Assembly (NCBI GenBank): GCA_003415625.1 | Contig: PYIU01000011.1 | Coordinates: 75,001-139,000 of the forward strand | DNA: 64,000 nucleotides | DNA from: Aquanectria penicillioides | Lineage: Eukaryota; Ascomycota; Sordariomycetes; Hypocreales; Nectriaceae | Direction of reading: 5' to 3' | Part shown: piece by piece, positions 36,074-46,754 of the stretch | How positions within the stretch are numbered: the stretch's first letter is position 1 | Layout of the letters: each line of letters starts with the position of its first letter | Made by a program: the position numbers and the translations under genes | The notes under the pieces: model-generated | The model's input: only the letters and a program-made list of their open reading frames with translations | Database searches by the model: none | What the model was told of the DNA's origin: nothing

Positions 36074-36980
36074 TGGTATCAATAGGCGCAGGAAATAGCG
36101 AAACCACAGTGGACAATCCTATGGCCATGGATTCGGTTTCATTGAATTTTCATTTAGGAAGCGTCGTGCGAGAAGCCAATGAAACATACTGTAACTACAA
36201 TGACGACCGAGCAGCCAGCCATCCTCGAGAAATGTAGTCGTTAACACTTGTGGATGTCTTAATTCTGGCCAGCAATTCTGGAATATAGACTCGCCAATGA
36301 GACGGAGATTCATCCTTCAGCTAGGATAAGTCATAGACATTGATCTCTGGACCTTCAGCTTACCCTTGGGAGTCTATGATGAGACTACATAATCAGGCTA
36401 AGCTTGAGCTATGGCATCACAAGTTGTCATGAGCTGTCAAGCGAGCTGATTGACCATTTGTTTAAGTTTTGGGCCTGACCATGGCCTTTGAATATTTCTT
36501 GGTATTTTTTATTCAAAAACTTTCCTTTGGCAGTAACTTGCTCACTTAAACTACATCCACGAATCAAGAAAGTATTTGCTCTCAATGATAACTGCAACAA
36601 CCAAGCCAACTGGTGACGTAGGCAATTCCCTAGGCTGCTTAGATCGGCTCTGGCGTATGAAATCAGTAAAATTAGTACACACTAGACTTGCCCTTCAGTA
36701 CCGTCCAGAGGAATCACAAGAGATCCCCACTCGCACAAGAGTGGGCCGGCTCATGACTAGCTGATGCATCATCCCGGAGTTGGGTGTCCGGCTAACCGCG
36801 TTCCACGGACACCCTGAACCGCAAGCTCGGGCGTGCGGGCTTCCGAGACGGCCCCGTTCCCCTGAATTGGCCGCCCAGCCCGGGTTTCAAGGCTTCGTTG
36901 CACAGCCTCTGTTAGCGAAGAAGTGGAAATGAGGCATAGACATTTGCTTTGCCACCCTTCTACATCCTTTGTTTACAACA
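36074..36980. other. Intergenic, GC-rich patch at 36740-36900
   Basis: No gene is supported. The GC-rich patch contrasts with the AT-rich flanks and contains the palindrome annotated separately. It may be the upstream region of the degraded gene that starts near 37062. Confidence 0.4.
36782..36814. promoter_or_regulatory. Perfect 9-bp inverted repeat with CGG half-sites
   Basis: GGGTGTCCG (36782-36790) and CGGACACCC (36806-36814) are exact reverse complements separated by 15 bp. Zn2Cys6 dimers commonly bind CCG/CGG half-sites in this kind of arrangement. A Zn2Cys6 gene ends 700 bp upstream. Binding is inference. Confidence 0.45.
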
Positions 36981-37061
36981 TATCTTTGTCGCATCTCGCC
37001 ATCTCTGCAAATTTTATTTGCAGTATCTATTCCTTTTTTCATTTTCCAAGATTTAACACTA

Positions 37062-37205
37062 TGAACTTTGCAAACTCAGATATATACTAACAATAGGCAT
37101 CACCGAGAGCGCAGAGAACGCAAGGAAGTCTACCACTCCAGAAGGCAATGCCGGCGCACAAGACGTAAATCTCGGTGTGGGAGAAGGTTACCCCATAGGT
37201 TGATC
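37062..37205 (+). pseudogene. Possible 5' exon of a truncated gene
   Basis: ATGAACTTTGCAAACTC at about 37062 is followed by CTAACAATAG and then a codon-like stretch (ITESAENARKSTTPEGNAG) that stops within 40 codons. The AT-rich and repeat-like sequence beginning about 37300 may have cut the gene. I do not recognise the family. Confidence 0.3.
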
Positions 37206-37486
37206 ATCGACACTATTTGAGGCCCCGTCATTTCGTAGCTCGTCGAGGTCTAGGCGCTAACATTCTTTTGCTCTTGCAGAGAATCTTCTGATATGCTATT
37301 TTAATGGAGTACTATATACAAGCCGTTGCCACTTTTTGTGCTGTAGCTTTAGGCGCTGTTTTTTGATACTTGTTAAATTTCAAGTAGTTTTTATATAAAT
37401 TAATATTAAACATTTACCCCGCGGACCAGCGAGAGCACTTGCACTGGAATAATCGCGGGCCCTTTAAGTAGTTAGGGGAGCATATT

Positions 37487-37790
37487 GTAACGGTCTAGTC
37501 CAAGCCTTACTATAGGGTAGTTAGGTATAGGATATGCCTTGTGGAACGAAAGGTCTTAGTACCGCCTGACCTCCTTACCCTGTCTCTATCCCTAGGAATC
37601 TTAAAAAGGAAATTCTCTACATTACCTCTTTAGGATTTCTTAGGTAAATATCATGTATTAAAGTGGTTCCTCTCTTCTTGCCTTTTCCTTTATTATTTTA
37701 GCTGTATTGTTTTATGGATTGTATTATAGTAAAGAGCGAAAGGCTAAGGCATATAAAGCTAAGGGTAGCGGGGCCCTAATCCAAGGCTCG
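37487..37790. mobile_element. LTR-like dispersed repeat
   Basis: Starts TGTAACGGTCTAGTCC, the type of TG start common in fungal LTRs. Carries TGGAACGAAAGGTCT and AAGCTAAGGGTA shared with 12.6-13.3 kb, and ends near GGGGCCCTAATCCA. No internal retrotransposon genes lie nearby, so a solo LTR is plausible. The ends are not proven. Confidence 0.45.
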
Positions 37791-38250
37791 AAGAAAACTG
37801 CAGACGAAGCATATTTGTATCGCCCGTGGAACAAGGAAGAACTCGACCCGATACCAGTACTGCTCAGCAAATATGACACCGCTGGGCCTCGAGGGCAGGC
37901 TTTCGCACATATCCAGATGGGCCGCAGCAGATGATGAAAAAGTCCAAAGTGTCCTATGCTGTTGCCATCCAGTCGGCCCACCGGGCAAGTATCACTAAAT
38001 CTAGTTACCCGTGGTACGCCACTGAGAGGCGAGCCAAGGGAGTGGAGGAGCCGGCGTTCAATGCCACGTTTTGGATGAAGCGCCAAAGGCCCGTCCTCTC
38101 CTGTTGAGAGAAGAGCCGTTGGAGCTGCGGGAAACACACCGCCAACTCCGGCTTTGGCCTTAAGAAGATTCCTGGCATGAAGATAAAGGAAGTCCTGCTC
38201 GACGTGCTCGAGGCCGCCTTGGGCACGGGTCCGATGATCGTTAGGCTCGG
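37791..38250 (+). pseudogene. Coding-like remnant downstream of the repeat
   Basis: A codon-like frame (DEAYLYRPWNKEELDPIPVL, then YDTAGPRGQAFAHIQMG) ends at a TGA at about 37934. A long minus-strand frame over the same bases looks like its shadow. The family is not recognised. Confidence 0.3.
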
Positions 38251-38258
38251 CAACGCCA

Positions 38259-38840
38259 GTGGCGACCCAGAGCATTTTCACCGATACAACCATGTTTGGC
38301 CGGCCCGAGAACTACGGAAATGGCTGTACGGGCCCAGACAAGCAGCCAAGGGATGGTTCAGGGGACTTTGTCGTATCGAACCCAAACCTTCAGATGCTCT
38401 CCTTGAGTGGGATTGTCACACTCGTGATCATTTTGGTGGCCCTCATGCGGGTAAACACCATCGCTTAGGCATGCATGGGATGTCATGGTAGCGGTTCTCG
38501 GAAAAAGCGTAAATAGGGTCCTAACGTCAGCGGGCAGACACAAGGCATTGACATTGAGTTCACCAGCAGTACTGGCTATGCGCCACTCGGCGGAGAAGCA
38601 AGCAACGACGAAAATGGAGAAGAAATTGGCCTGGAAGATAAGTGGACTCGGAATCATGTGCTGGAAGCCGCTCAACTATTCCGCTGTCTAGATGAAAGGG
38701 GCGGGAATATGGCCAACTGGGATCGACAGGATCCAGTTCCCGATCAACATGACCAAACCAGATTCAAGTTGCATAAATGTAAGGCATGCAATGGGAAATG
38801 TCAAGGGCATATTATGAAAGATATAGAACCTGGCTACTAG
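38259..38840 (+). pseudogene. Fragment of a single-span membrane protein gene
   Basis: A first exon-like frame gives GNGCTGPDKQPRDGSGDF, then SGIVTLVIILVALMR, a membrane span. A putative intron (GTAAACACC at about 38452 to CGTCAG at about 38525) leads in frame to GIDIEFTSSTGYAPLGGE and a hydrophilic tail with two Cys pairs (HKCKACNGKCQGH), ending at 38840. The upstream part is disordered. Family not recognised; the 5' end is probably lost. Confidence 0.4.
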
Positions 38841-39896
38841 GCGTCACGCCTCTGAATCAAAGTGGATGGCTGTCGCCTGCGATATATATCTGCAATCTCG
38901 CCACGCCCATGCATTTGCCGTTGTTTGTGGGCAGATCATTGGTGCAACGTTCGATAGCGGTCCCAGTAGAGATGAAGTCACAGAGGACCCGAGTTTTCAA
39001 GTCAAAGAGTCAACAACTATTAGGCAATGAAGGAATGGAAAATAAATATATAGGAGGGAGGGAAGAAGATGCAAAGAGTAAAAAGGAAAGATAAGGAGGA
39101 AAGAGAGAATGGAGAAGAGGAGGTGGAAAAGAAAAATGATATTCTTAGATGCAGTTCATTTCATTGTAGGGGTTAAACCTGTACAAGGGACTCGGGTTTA
39201 GGTCACGTCTTATGGGAACGAAAAAAGTAACCAAAGTTTTCTACACTCTATTATACTTTCAACTTAGACTGTCCGTCTTCGCACCATCTCAAACTTTTCC
39301 AAGAGTGGTAAATTACAAATAGTCTCGGCTTCCCTACCCGTTATGGCAGACCCACCTGAACCGCCATCAATAAGATGAACACACAATCGCATCCTGGCTG
39401 AATGTTTGATTGAAGGGCTTAAACGAGGTTTCAGAATCCCAACCCCACAAAATCGAGTATTCACGCGTCAAAACCTAGGCCAATGATTTATCAAAAGAAA
39501 TTAATATGTCTCCTCTTTCCCCCTACGAGTTTGTCAACATCGTATTCATGTACGCAAAAGATCGTCGTTTGTAGACGTGAAGTGAAGTTACCCCCCTGCC
39601 TGTTCATTACTTGGCCTGTGGTTCGGGTTTCTGTCATCCCTGAAGGTGTAGTGTAGTCCGCCAGTCTGGAGATGAGATGAGATGAGACAAATATGAAAAC
39701 TAATCAATTCGAGGTTTGCCCCAGTCTAATCATGTGGTAACTTTAAGCCTTGACGATGGTGAAATTGCCGCTGAGGTGGCGCGTAGAATTCAAGAATATT
39801 ATAAAACATGGGAATCAAGTCTGAAGTCTCTAGATCCTTTGCATCTTTTCACTATTTTAAAATCACAATTGTCTTTTGTCCTTCCCAGGCAGGAAC
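38841..39896. other. Intergenic
   Basis: Contains a purine-rich tract (about 39035-39140). No gene is supported; it also holds the distal promoter of the CAP-protein gene. Confidence 0.4.
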
Positions 39897-39898
39897 GG

Positions 39899-39970
39899 TC
39901 CATTCATTCATCCATTCATTTGTTCATTCGTTCGGACATTCATTCATTCGCTCAGTCTTCAGATTCACTC
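39899..39970. repeat. CATT microsatellite in the CAP-gene 5' leader
   Basis: Imperfect repeats of CATT/CATTCATT run from about 39899 to 39970, just upstream of the ATG at 40032, probably within the transcribed leader. Confidence 0.75.
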
Positions 39971-40031
39971 ATACACTCCTTCAGATACGTCATCCTGCTA
40001 CAGTCCCGATAAAAAACAAGATTAGTTCAAG

Positions 40032-40811
40032 ATGCGCTTCTCCGCCTTCATCGTTTCCTTCCTAGCCGCTCATGCGGCGGCCAAGCGATCTCAGTGCGGG
40101 CACAAGCCTGCTGTCGTCTCGGAAGCTCCAACGATCGCTACCTTCACTCCCAGCGCTTTCATCCCAAGTACTTTCCATCCTACCGAGGTCACAAAGACAC
40201 CAGTCTCCACTCCCACTACCCTGATCACCCGAAAGATCTCGGTGGCATCAATGGAGAAAGCTTCCTCAGCCTCGACGACTGAGAAGGTTTCCTCTACCTC
40301 GACCACCTCAACCTCTGCAGTCAAATCCGCTACAGCGTCTGTAACCTCCACCTCCACTCTTACAGATGACCAACAGAGCGCTCTTGACGCACATAACGCT
40401 GCCCGAAGCGCAGTGGGCGTCCCTGACATGTCTTGGGATGCCGAACTCGCCAGCGACGCCCAGACTTGGGCAACCCATCTTGCTTCCATTGATAGCTTGA
40501 CGCATTCGAGTGTTGAGGACCAGGGCGAAAATCTGTACCAGCAGACAGGCACTGACTCCGCTTACACCAATGCCGTTACAGCGTTCGTGTCTGAAAAGAG
40601 CTCATACAATGGCGAAACCATTACCAGTACCAACTACCTGACTTTCGGCCACTACAGTGAGTAATGTTGCATTTCACCTGCCATGTAGTGTATTAACTTC
40701 GTAATAGCGCAAGTTGTTTGGAAGTCCACCACCAAGGTGGGTATGGCGCTGGCTACGAGCAGCACCGGCAACACCTACGTTGTTGCCCGCTACTATACTC
40801 CTGGAAACTAG
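40032..40811 (+). CDS. Secreted CAP/PR-1-like (SCP) protein
   Basis: Two exons (40032-40656 and 40708-40811) encode 242 residues. A signal peptide (MRFSAFIVSFLAAHAAA) is followed by a Ser/Thr/Val-rich linker (residues about 35-115), likely O-glycosylated, and then the CAP domain. Its motifs are LDAHNAARSAVGV, MSWDAELASDAQTWA, DQGENLYQ, and across the splice GHYTQVVWKSTTKVGMA. Conserved His and Glu residues of the CAP cavity are present. The protein ends at YYTPGN, slightly shorter than usual. Fungal PR-1-like proteins bind sterols or fatty acids and act at the cell surface or during host contact; the exact role is unknown. Confidence 0.92.
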
Positions 40812-41945
40812 TACGTACCTGTTCTCACCCTTCTTGTTCGTGTAATTAATCAGGCTGTAGTATGGGCGAGACTCCCTACTAAACGTAGACGGCGACGAAA
40901 GGGCCCTGCTTTCTGATGTTCAACATCACTTCAAGATATTCCTTGACAGCCAGCAACGTATGCCTGTGCTTAGTAGTCCAGACAATTTAGACTTGGCCAG
41001 AGGACTGGATTCTGAGATCAAAGGCATAGTAGCGATAGAATAGATAGCTACCAATCGAAGCCCTTTTGCTTGCCATCTTAAATGTCAAACTGTCTGTTCC
41101 TTCTAAAGGAATACTAAAAGACTGGCTTAATTGCAGATGTTTAGGTGATATTTAGTGCTTAAATTACTAATGGGGGAAGAAGAAGAGTGACTGGAAATGG
41201 GAAGAGGGATGTGAAGACGAAAAGATTGAAAAGTTTTAGGAATCCACGGAGTAGATCTGATCACTAATGGGAAAAGTGGGGTGGTTGCAATGCCTGGAAG
41301 GCGTTTGGGATTTATTACATCTCAAATTTACCTGTTAGGTTCACTTGAAATGAAAAAGAATACAATTAGAGGAGACGGAGAATCAACCACCTAACAGAGC
41401 CATTGCATTTTCTTATCCCTTCGTGGTAATACGCCGAAAATAAGCTCAATGTTGATCGATAGCACGGTGCGCAGGGATTCGTCAATCATGTTTAGGAGGT
41501 TCTAATCTCAAGAGAAGTCTTGCAAACACGAGTAACTGCGCGCGGGCGCACCATTTGCGTGGGTAGCTTAGAGAAGCTCAGAGTCGCCTGGCGATGCAGT
41601 AAGCTGACCAGGGTGAATGCTTAGATCCAACAGAGTTACGCCAGATTCATCGTGATTGGATACTCCTGGGCTGAATCGAATGGCATCAACAAACAACAAC
41701 CAATCACAACGCCTGCTAAAGAGTCCCACAGGATATGACGACGCCCCGCCGCCAGGGCTGTACTTGGCACCCAATGCGCGGGCTCTATATTTATTGCCTT
41801 AGATCAAAGTGACCTTTCGTTTTGCCACTTCGACGCAGTATCAACTATTTCCAGATCAACACAGCCAGCCACATTTCTTTTTCGTTATTCTGTCGCGGTC
41901 ACGGCTTGAAAGACTTCATCGTCTTCGCGATTCTGATGAGCCAAG
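40812..41945. other. Intergenic, presumed promoter of the second Zn2Cys6 gene
   Basis: A TATA-like CTCTATATTTATT lies near 41784, about 160 bp before the ATG. Nothing else can be supported. Confidence 0.4.
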
Positions 41946-43450
41946 ATGGTCGGCGTTTCAACTTCTCGAGCCTGCGATGCCTGTCGAAAACAAAAGCGGA
42001 AGGTAAGCCCCAGCATGAGTTGAGCTTACCGTCTAGTAATTCACCAAGCTCATCACGAGTCTAGTGCGATGAAGAGACACCAATTTGCGGAAGATGCACA
42101 CGTATTGGGCTACCATGTGTTGGCAGCGGGGAGAGGCGATTGAAATTCATCACAGAAAACTTCCGGCTTGTCAGAGGCAGGCCGTCGCTTTCGTCGACGC
42201 CGACCACAACGCTTATGGTGCCCCCAAGTGACGCCAATTCCATGATCGCGAGCGAATTGATATCGATCCTAGAACTGGAAGACATCCGTTATAACGTCCG
42301 ACTATACGGCACGTTCATGGAAAAGCTTCCTGGTCAACTTGGCGTGAGCCCAGTTCTGGACGCAGGAATAGCAGCTCTCGTTGCTTCTTTCAACACTCTA
42401 GTTGGAAAATGTTCTGCCAAGAAAGCCTTGGAATCTCACATTAACGCCGTCTCAAAATTACGGCTTTCTTTGAACGACTCTTCTGGCCTTTGCACGCCCC
42501 AGATCATGGGCGCCATCTACCTTACCTATGTGTATAGGGTAAGAAAATCCGTGCTGTATGTCACTGATCAATCACTGACGACGAATATCTCCCTGGTTAG
42601 GGATGGATCCATGGCTACTTTCAGGAATCGCTTAATCATGGCGCAGCACTGATTTATTTGCTGCAAAAGGCAGCAGCTCAAGGCACAATAAGCGTTTTCG
42701 AACCTAGTTTGCTCCAGGAAATACTCTCCGTGATAGTTCGTTCATTACCTCTCGCCTCGTTTCTATCTTTTCTTATTTGCTAACGATCGATACCAGATTT
42801 GCGAGAGCTACTGGAATCCTCATATTGAGTTCGAAGCGTGGTTCTGGAGCGTGCTTCATCAACACAGCGTTGCTGTGCCGTCCCTTTATCACAACCTGAT
42901 ACCACAGGCGGTACAGCTGGAGAATCTAGCACGCCTCTCGATGATGCTTCGGGAATCTGACAAGTATCTCCACCAGATACGCTGTGCATACAGCGTCGTG
43001 CGAGACCAATACCCGCCACTTCGTCGAGCGGTTGTGGCAGCAAAGGAAGCTGCCGCATCATCAACCGCATCATACTTGACGAAGATGAAGAGGATTCAAC
43101 TATATTCCGTATATGGAACATTTTTAAGTGCGGCATTGGCCCATAATCGTATCATTAGAATATATGATATGAGCGACAGTCTTCTTGACGAAGCCTTTGA
43201 ATTTTGCGATCAGATAACCATGCAAGCGAAGGAAGCCTTGGATGCCCGGCCATTTGCGACATTATCAGCGACTCCTAGCTTGGCAGTAGCATGGGCAACA
43301 ATAGCGGAACCTAGCCGACTTCAACAAATCGAGGAGCTCCTGTCCCAATATCAAGAGGGCTTTCAGCTGATAAGCTGCATGAACAGAGCTAGGAAATGTA
43401 AGCAAGGTTTTGAACGCAAGCAGGCGAAAACTGAGAAGAGAGGGGAGTAG
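41946..43450 (+). CDS. Zn2Cys6 transcription factor, fungal-specific domain 2 type
   Basis: Four exons (41946-42002, 42065-42538, 42601-42735, 42797-43450) give 439 residues in frame. The zinc cluster spans the first splice: ACDACRKQKRK then CDEETPICGRCTRIGLPC, with the C-x2-C-x6-C spacing. The remainder is helical and resembles the short regulatory domain of this subfamily (ELISILELEDIRYNV, YLTYVYR-GWIHGYF, DSLLDEAFEFCDQI). Its target genes are unknown. The CAP gene 1.1 kb upstream points the same way. The third donor (ATA-GTTCG) is the weakest call. Confidence 0.85.
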
Positions 43451-43951
43451 ATGACGAGGAATCAGAGAATGAGTTCGGGTACGCGAGATTTAGATGCAAT
43501 GTATGGAGATGTTGTTTTCTAAAGGATTTATTAATCACATCGGATAACTATTTATTAGTATCAATAAATCAGCAGAAATCTCACCCAACAGCACTCCTGT
43601 CCGAAGCAAACACCGATGCAAGCTTGGATTGGGCAAAAATATTAAAGCAAGACCAGCGACAGCGTAACTTTGGAATATGGAAGTGGACGCTTTGCAGATA
43701 CGCGTCCTGCTCTCTTATATGAGTTTCTATGCCAGTCCTGAATGAATGAATCGGAAATACATGAAATTATGCCCTATTGCACAGCGATATAACATAGAAT
43801 GGAGTGGTTGACGAATACTTGAAATAACGTGGCTTCAGTTGCGAAATGAGCGACAGAGCCTGAAACCGACGTTCTGTGCAAGGTTGGAGATCTTGGGAAA
43901 TGTGCATAGTACCAGGAAATCAAATGGGATTCTTGCAAAGAAAATAAATGC

Positions 43952-43983
43952 ATTTCTAAGGTATAAAGATATACCTTAGAAAT
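43952..43983. repeat. Perfect hairpin
   Basis: ATTTCTAAGGTATA and TATACCTTAGAAAT are exact reverse complements of 14 bp around a 4-nt loop (AAGA). It lies 500 bp past the end of the Zn2Cys6 gene, so it is probably not its terminator; it may be a small element or an RNA structure. Confidence 0.7.
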
Positions 43984-44306
43984 TAGAATCGATCCATTCT
44001 AACCGCTGAGTTAGTTCATCCATGGGTAGGGTGTAATCGTACTAATCTTGACATAAAGTCTCCTGAACTTCTCTCAATCAACGCTAGCTTGCTTGGTTTA
44101 TATGATAACTAATACTTATACAATTTAATAAATACGATATTGCTTGAGATGATAACTTTCTTCTGATATCCATGCTCGGCCCGATTCAGGCTCTATCACG
44201 TATCTTATGGCGAGGATCGTGAAACATGACACCGCTCATTTAAGCCGCTTCACGGGAGCTCATGTGCCGGAGCCGGATTTCCATGGAGCTCCGCGGGAAA
44301 GGCGGA

Positions 44307-44747
44307 TTATCCCGAGATCTCTAGTGTCTTCTCAACTTCAGTCACGGGTATCAGAATGGCTTTTGAAATTCTTTTCCGAAGGAAAAGGAACACAGCCGCT
44401 CCAATGAGTGCTAACCCAACAACGCCCGCCCCGACTCCAATTCCGGCCTGGGCACCTGTTGATAATCTCTTGATTGCGAATAAGTCGCTCCTCGAGTCAG
44501 AAGTACCAGTGTTTGAAGTATCAATGTTAGAAATAACAGTGCTAGAAATAGCAGTGCCAGTAACCGAGCCAGCAGTTTGCGCTACTAAGGAGTCGAGATC
44601 TGTCGCTTGGAAGTTGAGTTGGAAAAGAGGCGCCAAAACCGTCACAGTCTGCAGGATAACTATACAGAAAAATCGACACAGAACAAACAAGGGTTGGGTA
44701 AAGCCGCCAACAATAAAAATGGTAACCAAAGAAGCTTTCGTTTCCAA
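44307..44747 (-). CDS. C-terminal part of a single-span cell-surface protein
   Basis: The frame encodes a Ser/Thr-rich stalk (SVTGTAISSTVISNIDTSNT), then LSTGAQAGIGVGAGVVGLAL, which opens a Gly-rich membrane span, and a basic stop-transfer LRKRISKA. This stalk-span pattern is typical of fungal type I surface or sensor proteins. The upstream sequence has no matching ectodomain or signal peptide in frame, so the gene is probably truncated or has unrecognised exons. Confidence 0.45.
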   Translation of the reverse strand: METKASLVTIFIVGGFTQPLFVLCRFFCIVILQTVTVLAPLFQLNFQATDLDSLVAQTAGSVTGTAISSTVISNIDTSNTGTSDSRSDLFAIKRLSTGAQAGIGVGAGVVGLALIGAAVFLFLRKRISKAILIPVTEVEKTLEISG

Positions 44748-45886
44748 TGGGACAAATCTGGCATTGGACCATGTGGTTGAGCCTCACACGATGTGCCATC
44801 TGAAGTCCATACTCAATGCCTTGTCCCGCATTGTGGCATCATTCTCCATAGGCTTTCGGTAACCAGGAGCGTCGTGATAGACGTTTCAGATCGGTGTTCA
44901 TTACCAGCTCAAGCCTGTAACGCTGCTCTCCACGCCATTTGCAGTACGAAAACATCTGTCCATCGTACTCGGGCAGATTTCCGGACATGGACACGCCAAT
45001 CAGCCTTCTAGGCTGTGTGGAGCGTTCTTTTTAGCCTGCCAAGGTGGAAGAATCCGAAAAACCCTCAGCCCCGGCCGCAAACCAGCGGGTTGTGCTCCGA
45101 GTCTCCAAGTCAGGAGAGAGTCCACAAACCCGCGCCCTGGAGATTGCTGCATGTGTTGTTCACTTGGTCTAAATATAGGACCATGGCCAGCTTGAATTCT
45201 AAGATGAGCGCAAACTTGACCCACCACCTAGTGTCGAGCTCCCTTGTAGGAGACACACGTGTGCCTGGCGGGCGCTTGGAATACAAAAATACGGTTAAAA
45301 CCGCCCGATCGATACTGGACTAGTGATCAACTAGCCCTTGGCAGCCAGGAGAGCCATGTGGTGAACTTGCTTGTCGCATTTATTGAGTGCTACTTGCACT
45401 AACATGTTCATTCATGTGTTTGGCTTCACTTTGACATCAACCGATGAGCAGAATTTAAACAACCACATCGCATGCCCATGTTGATCATACCCACCCTTTT
45501 CTATTTTATATATTTTCTGTTCCAAATGTCTTGTTCTCCTGTATTCAATCCTTTCCTTTCGGCCCATATTCTGAATGCCGTTTCTCAAACGGAGTGAGAT
45601 GGGGCACGCTCCCTACCCCACACGGGCGGTTGCAGAAGCCAGCAATAAAGGTGCAAGACGGCGAATAGTCGGACTCTATGCAAAATCAATGTTATTGTGT
45701 GCATATTCTTCTGCAATTTCACCGCCAGAGGGTTAGTCCAACAAGAGCCAGGAAACCACGCCCGGCTTCCAGCTTGCAAGAAGTTCCAGCAAAACGATTT
45801 GAGTAATGGTGCAACGGCTTCGAGGTGTCATATTGCGAAAGAGCATCCACGTCCTCAGAGCCGAGAAGTGCATCGATCACCTACAA
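44748..45886. other. Intergenic with weak coding-like stretches
   Basis: A minus-strand stretch near 45840-45720 reads VIDALLGSEDVDALSQYD and may continue the remnant at 45887-46132 after an intron ending TTGTAG. Nothing firm is visible. Confidence 0.3.
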
Positions 45887-46132
45887 TTAAAGGACAGACT
45901 GGAGGTCTTGAATAACCATATCTGCCATCTCGAGACTCTCGCGAAACCCTGGTTGGCGTTTCAACAGTTCTCGATTCATGCGCAGCCATGCGACGCCACA
46001 CTCACGAAGCACAAATGTTACCTCACCGTCCCCTTGCTCATCATCGAACTCGCCATGAGGCCATCCAGTAAGTAGAATCCTTGGGGTTTTAGTCGTTCCC
46101 TGGGCCCTGCAACCGTGTAGATCAAATACCAC
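45887..46132 (-). pseudogene. Hypothetical coding remnant
   Basis: An 81-codon frame (PRILLTGWPHGEFDDEQGDG, then CGVAWLRMNRELLKRQPGF) has amphipathic, codon-like character and runs towards a possible splice near 45870. It has no complete domain and no recognised family. Confidence 0.3.
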
Positions 46133-46754
46133 ATATGATCAAGAACGTTTTTTTTTTGTCAATTTTGATGCCTCTCCTCGGGTTTTTGTTGAAGGGCGCC
46201 TCTACTGAGAAGTGCCACCTTTCGTATTGGCCTCTGGCACGAGGAGAACGCAGGCTATACCAATATCTTTTGAGCCTATCTAGCTGCCGTTCTTCAAATT
46301 ATTGGGCAAGCCGTTTATAAACTTAAAAATACACTACCCACTAAAGCTGACAGAAAGGAATGAAGTCATGAAAAACTGGAGGATACATATAACCTACCGC
46401 AAGGCGGTATATTAGGTTGAGGAATTGCACAAGTAGTAGGTAGCCCTTTGTTATTCACGGTGCGAGGCAAGTTTAAAGCTAAGCTAGAGAGCTCAGGCAT
46501 CATGGGATAGCTTATTGGTGGCTTGGGGAGCTGCATGTCTGATTGGCGCCATTCAGCCTCACGCGGCCCAAGGCCAAGACTCCGTATTCCCCTCACCCGT
46601 TGGAGCCTGTCAGCTTCTTCACTTCGACCGCGGTTGGAGTGGAATACCTCTACAGTGCAACCCTTTGTTTGACCCAAATGCCGTCTTGAATACCGCTCGT
46701 ACCTCTGTTCCCACCGAACTCTCTCAGTTACGGGGTCTTGGCCCGGAGCGCGTC
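46133..46754. other. Upstream region of the kinase gene
   Basis: The kinase reading frame stays open upstream to a TTG at 46515, but the residues lack conservation-like features. No promoter motif is identified. Confidence 0.35.

Noticed and set aside
37724..38293. 189-codon minus-strand frame
   Set aside because: It has no recognisable domain and overlaps plus-strand coding-like sequence; probably a shadow.
40091..40552. 153-codon minus frame
   Set aside because: It is antisense to the CAP protein, generated by its biased Ser/Thr codons.
44542..44799. Cys-containing frame as ectodomain of the surface protein
   Set aside because: It is out of frame with the stalk-span frame and no intron joins them.
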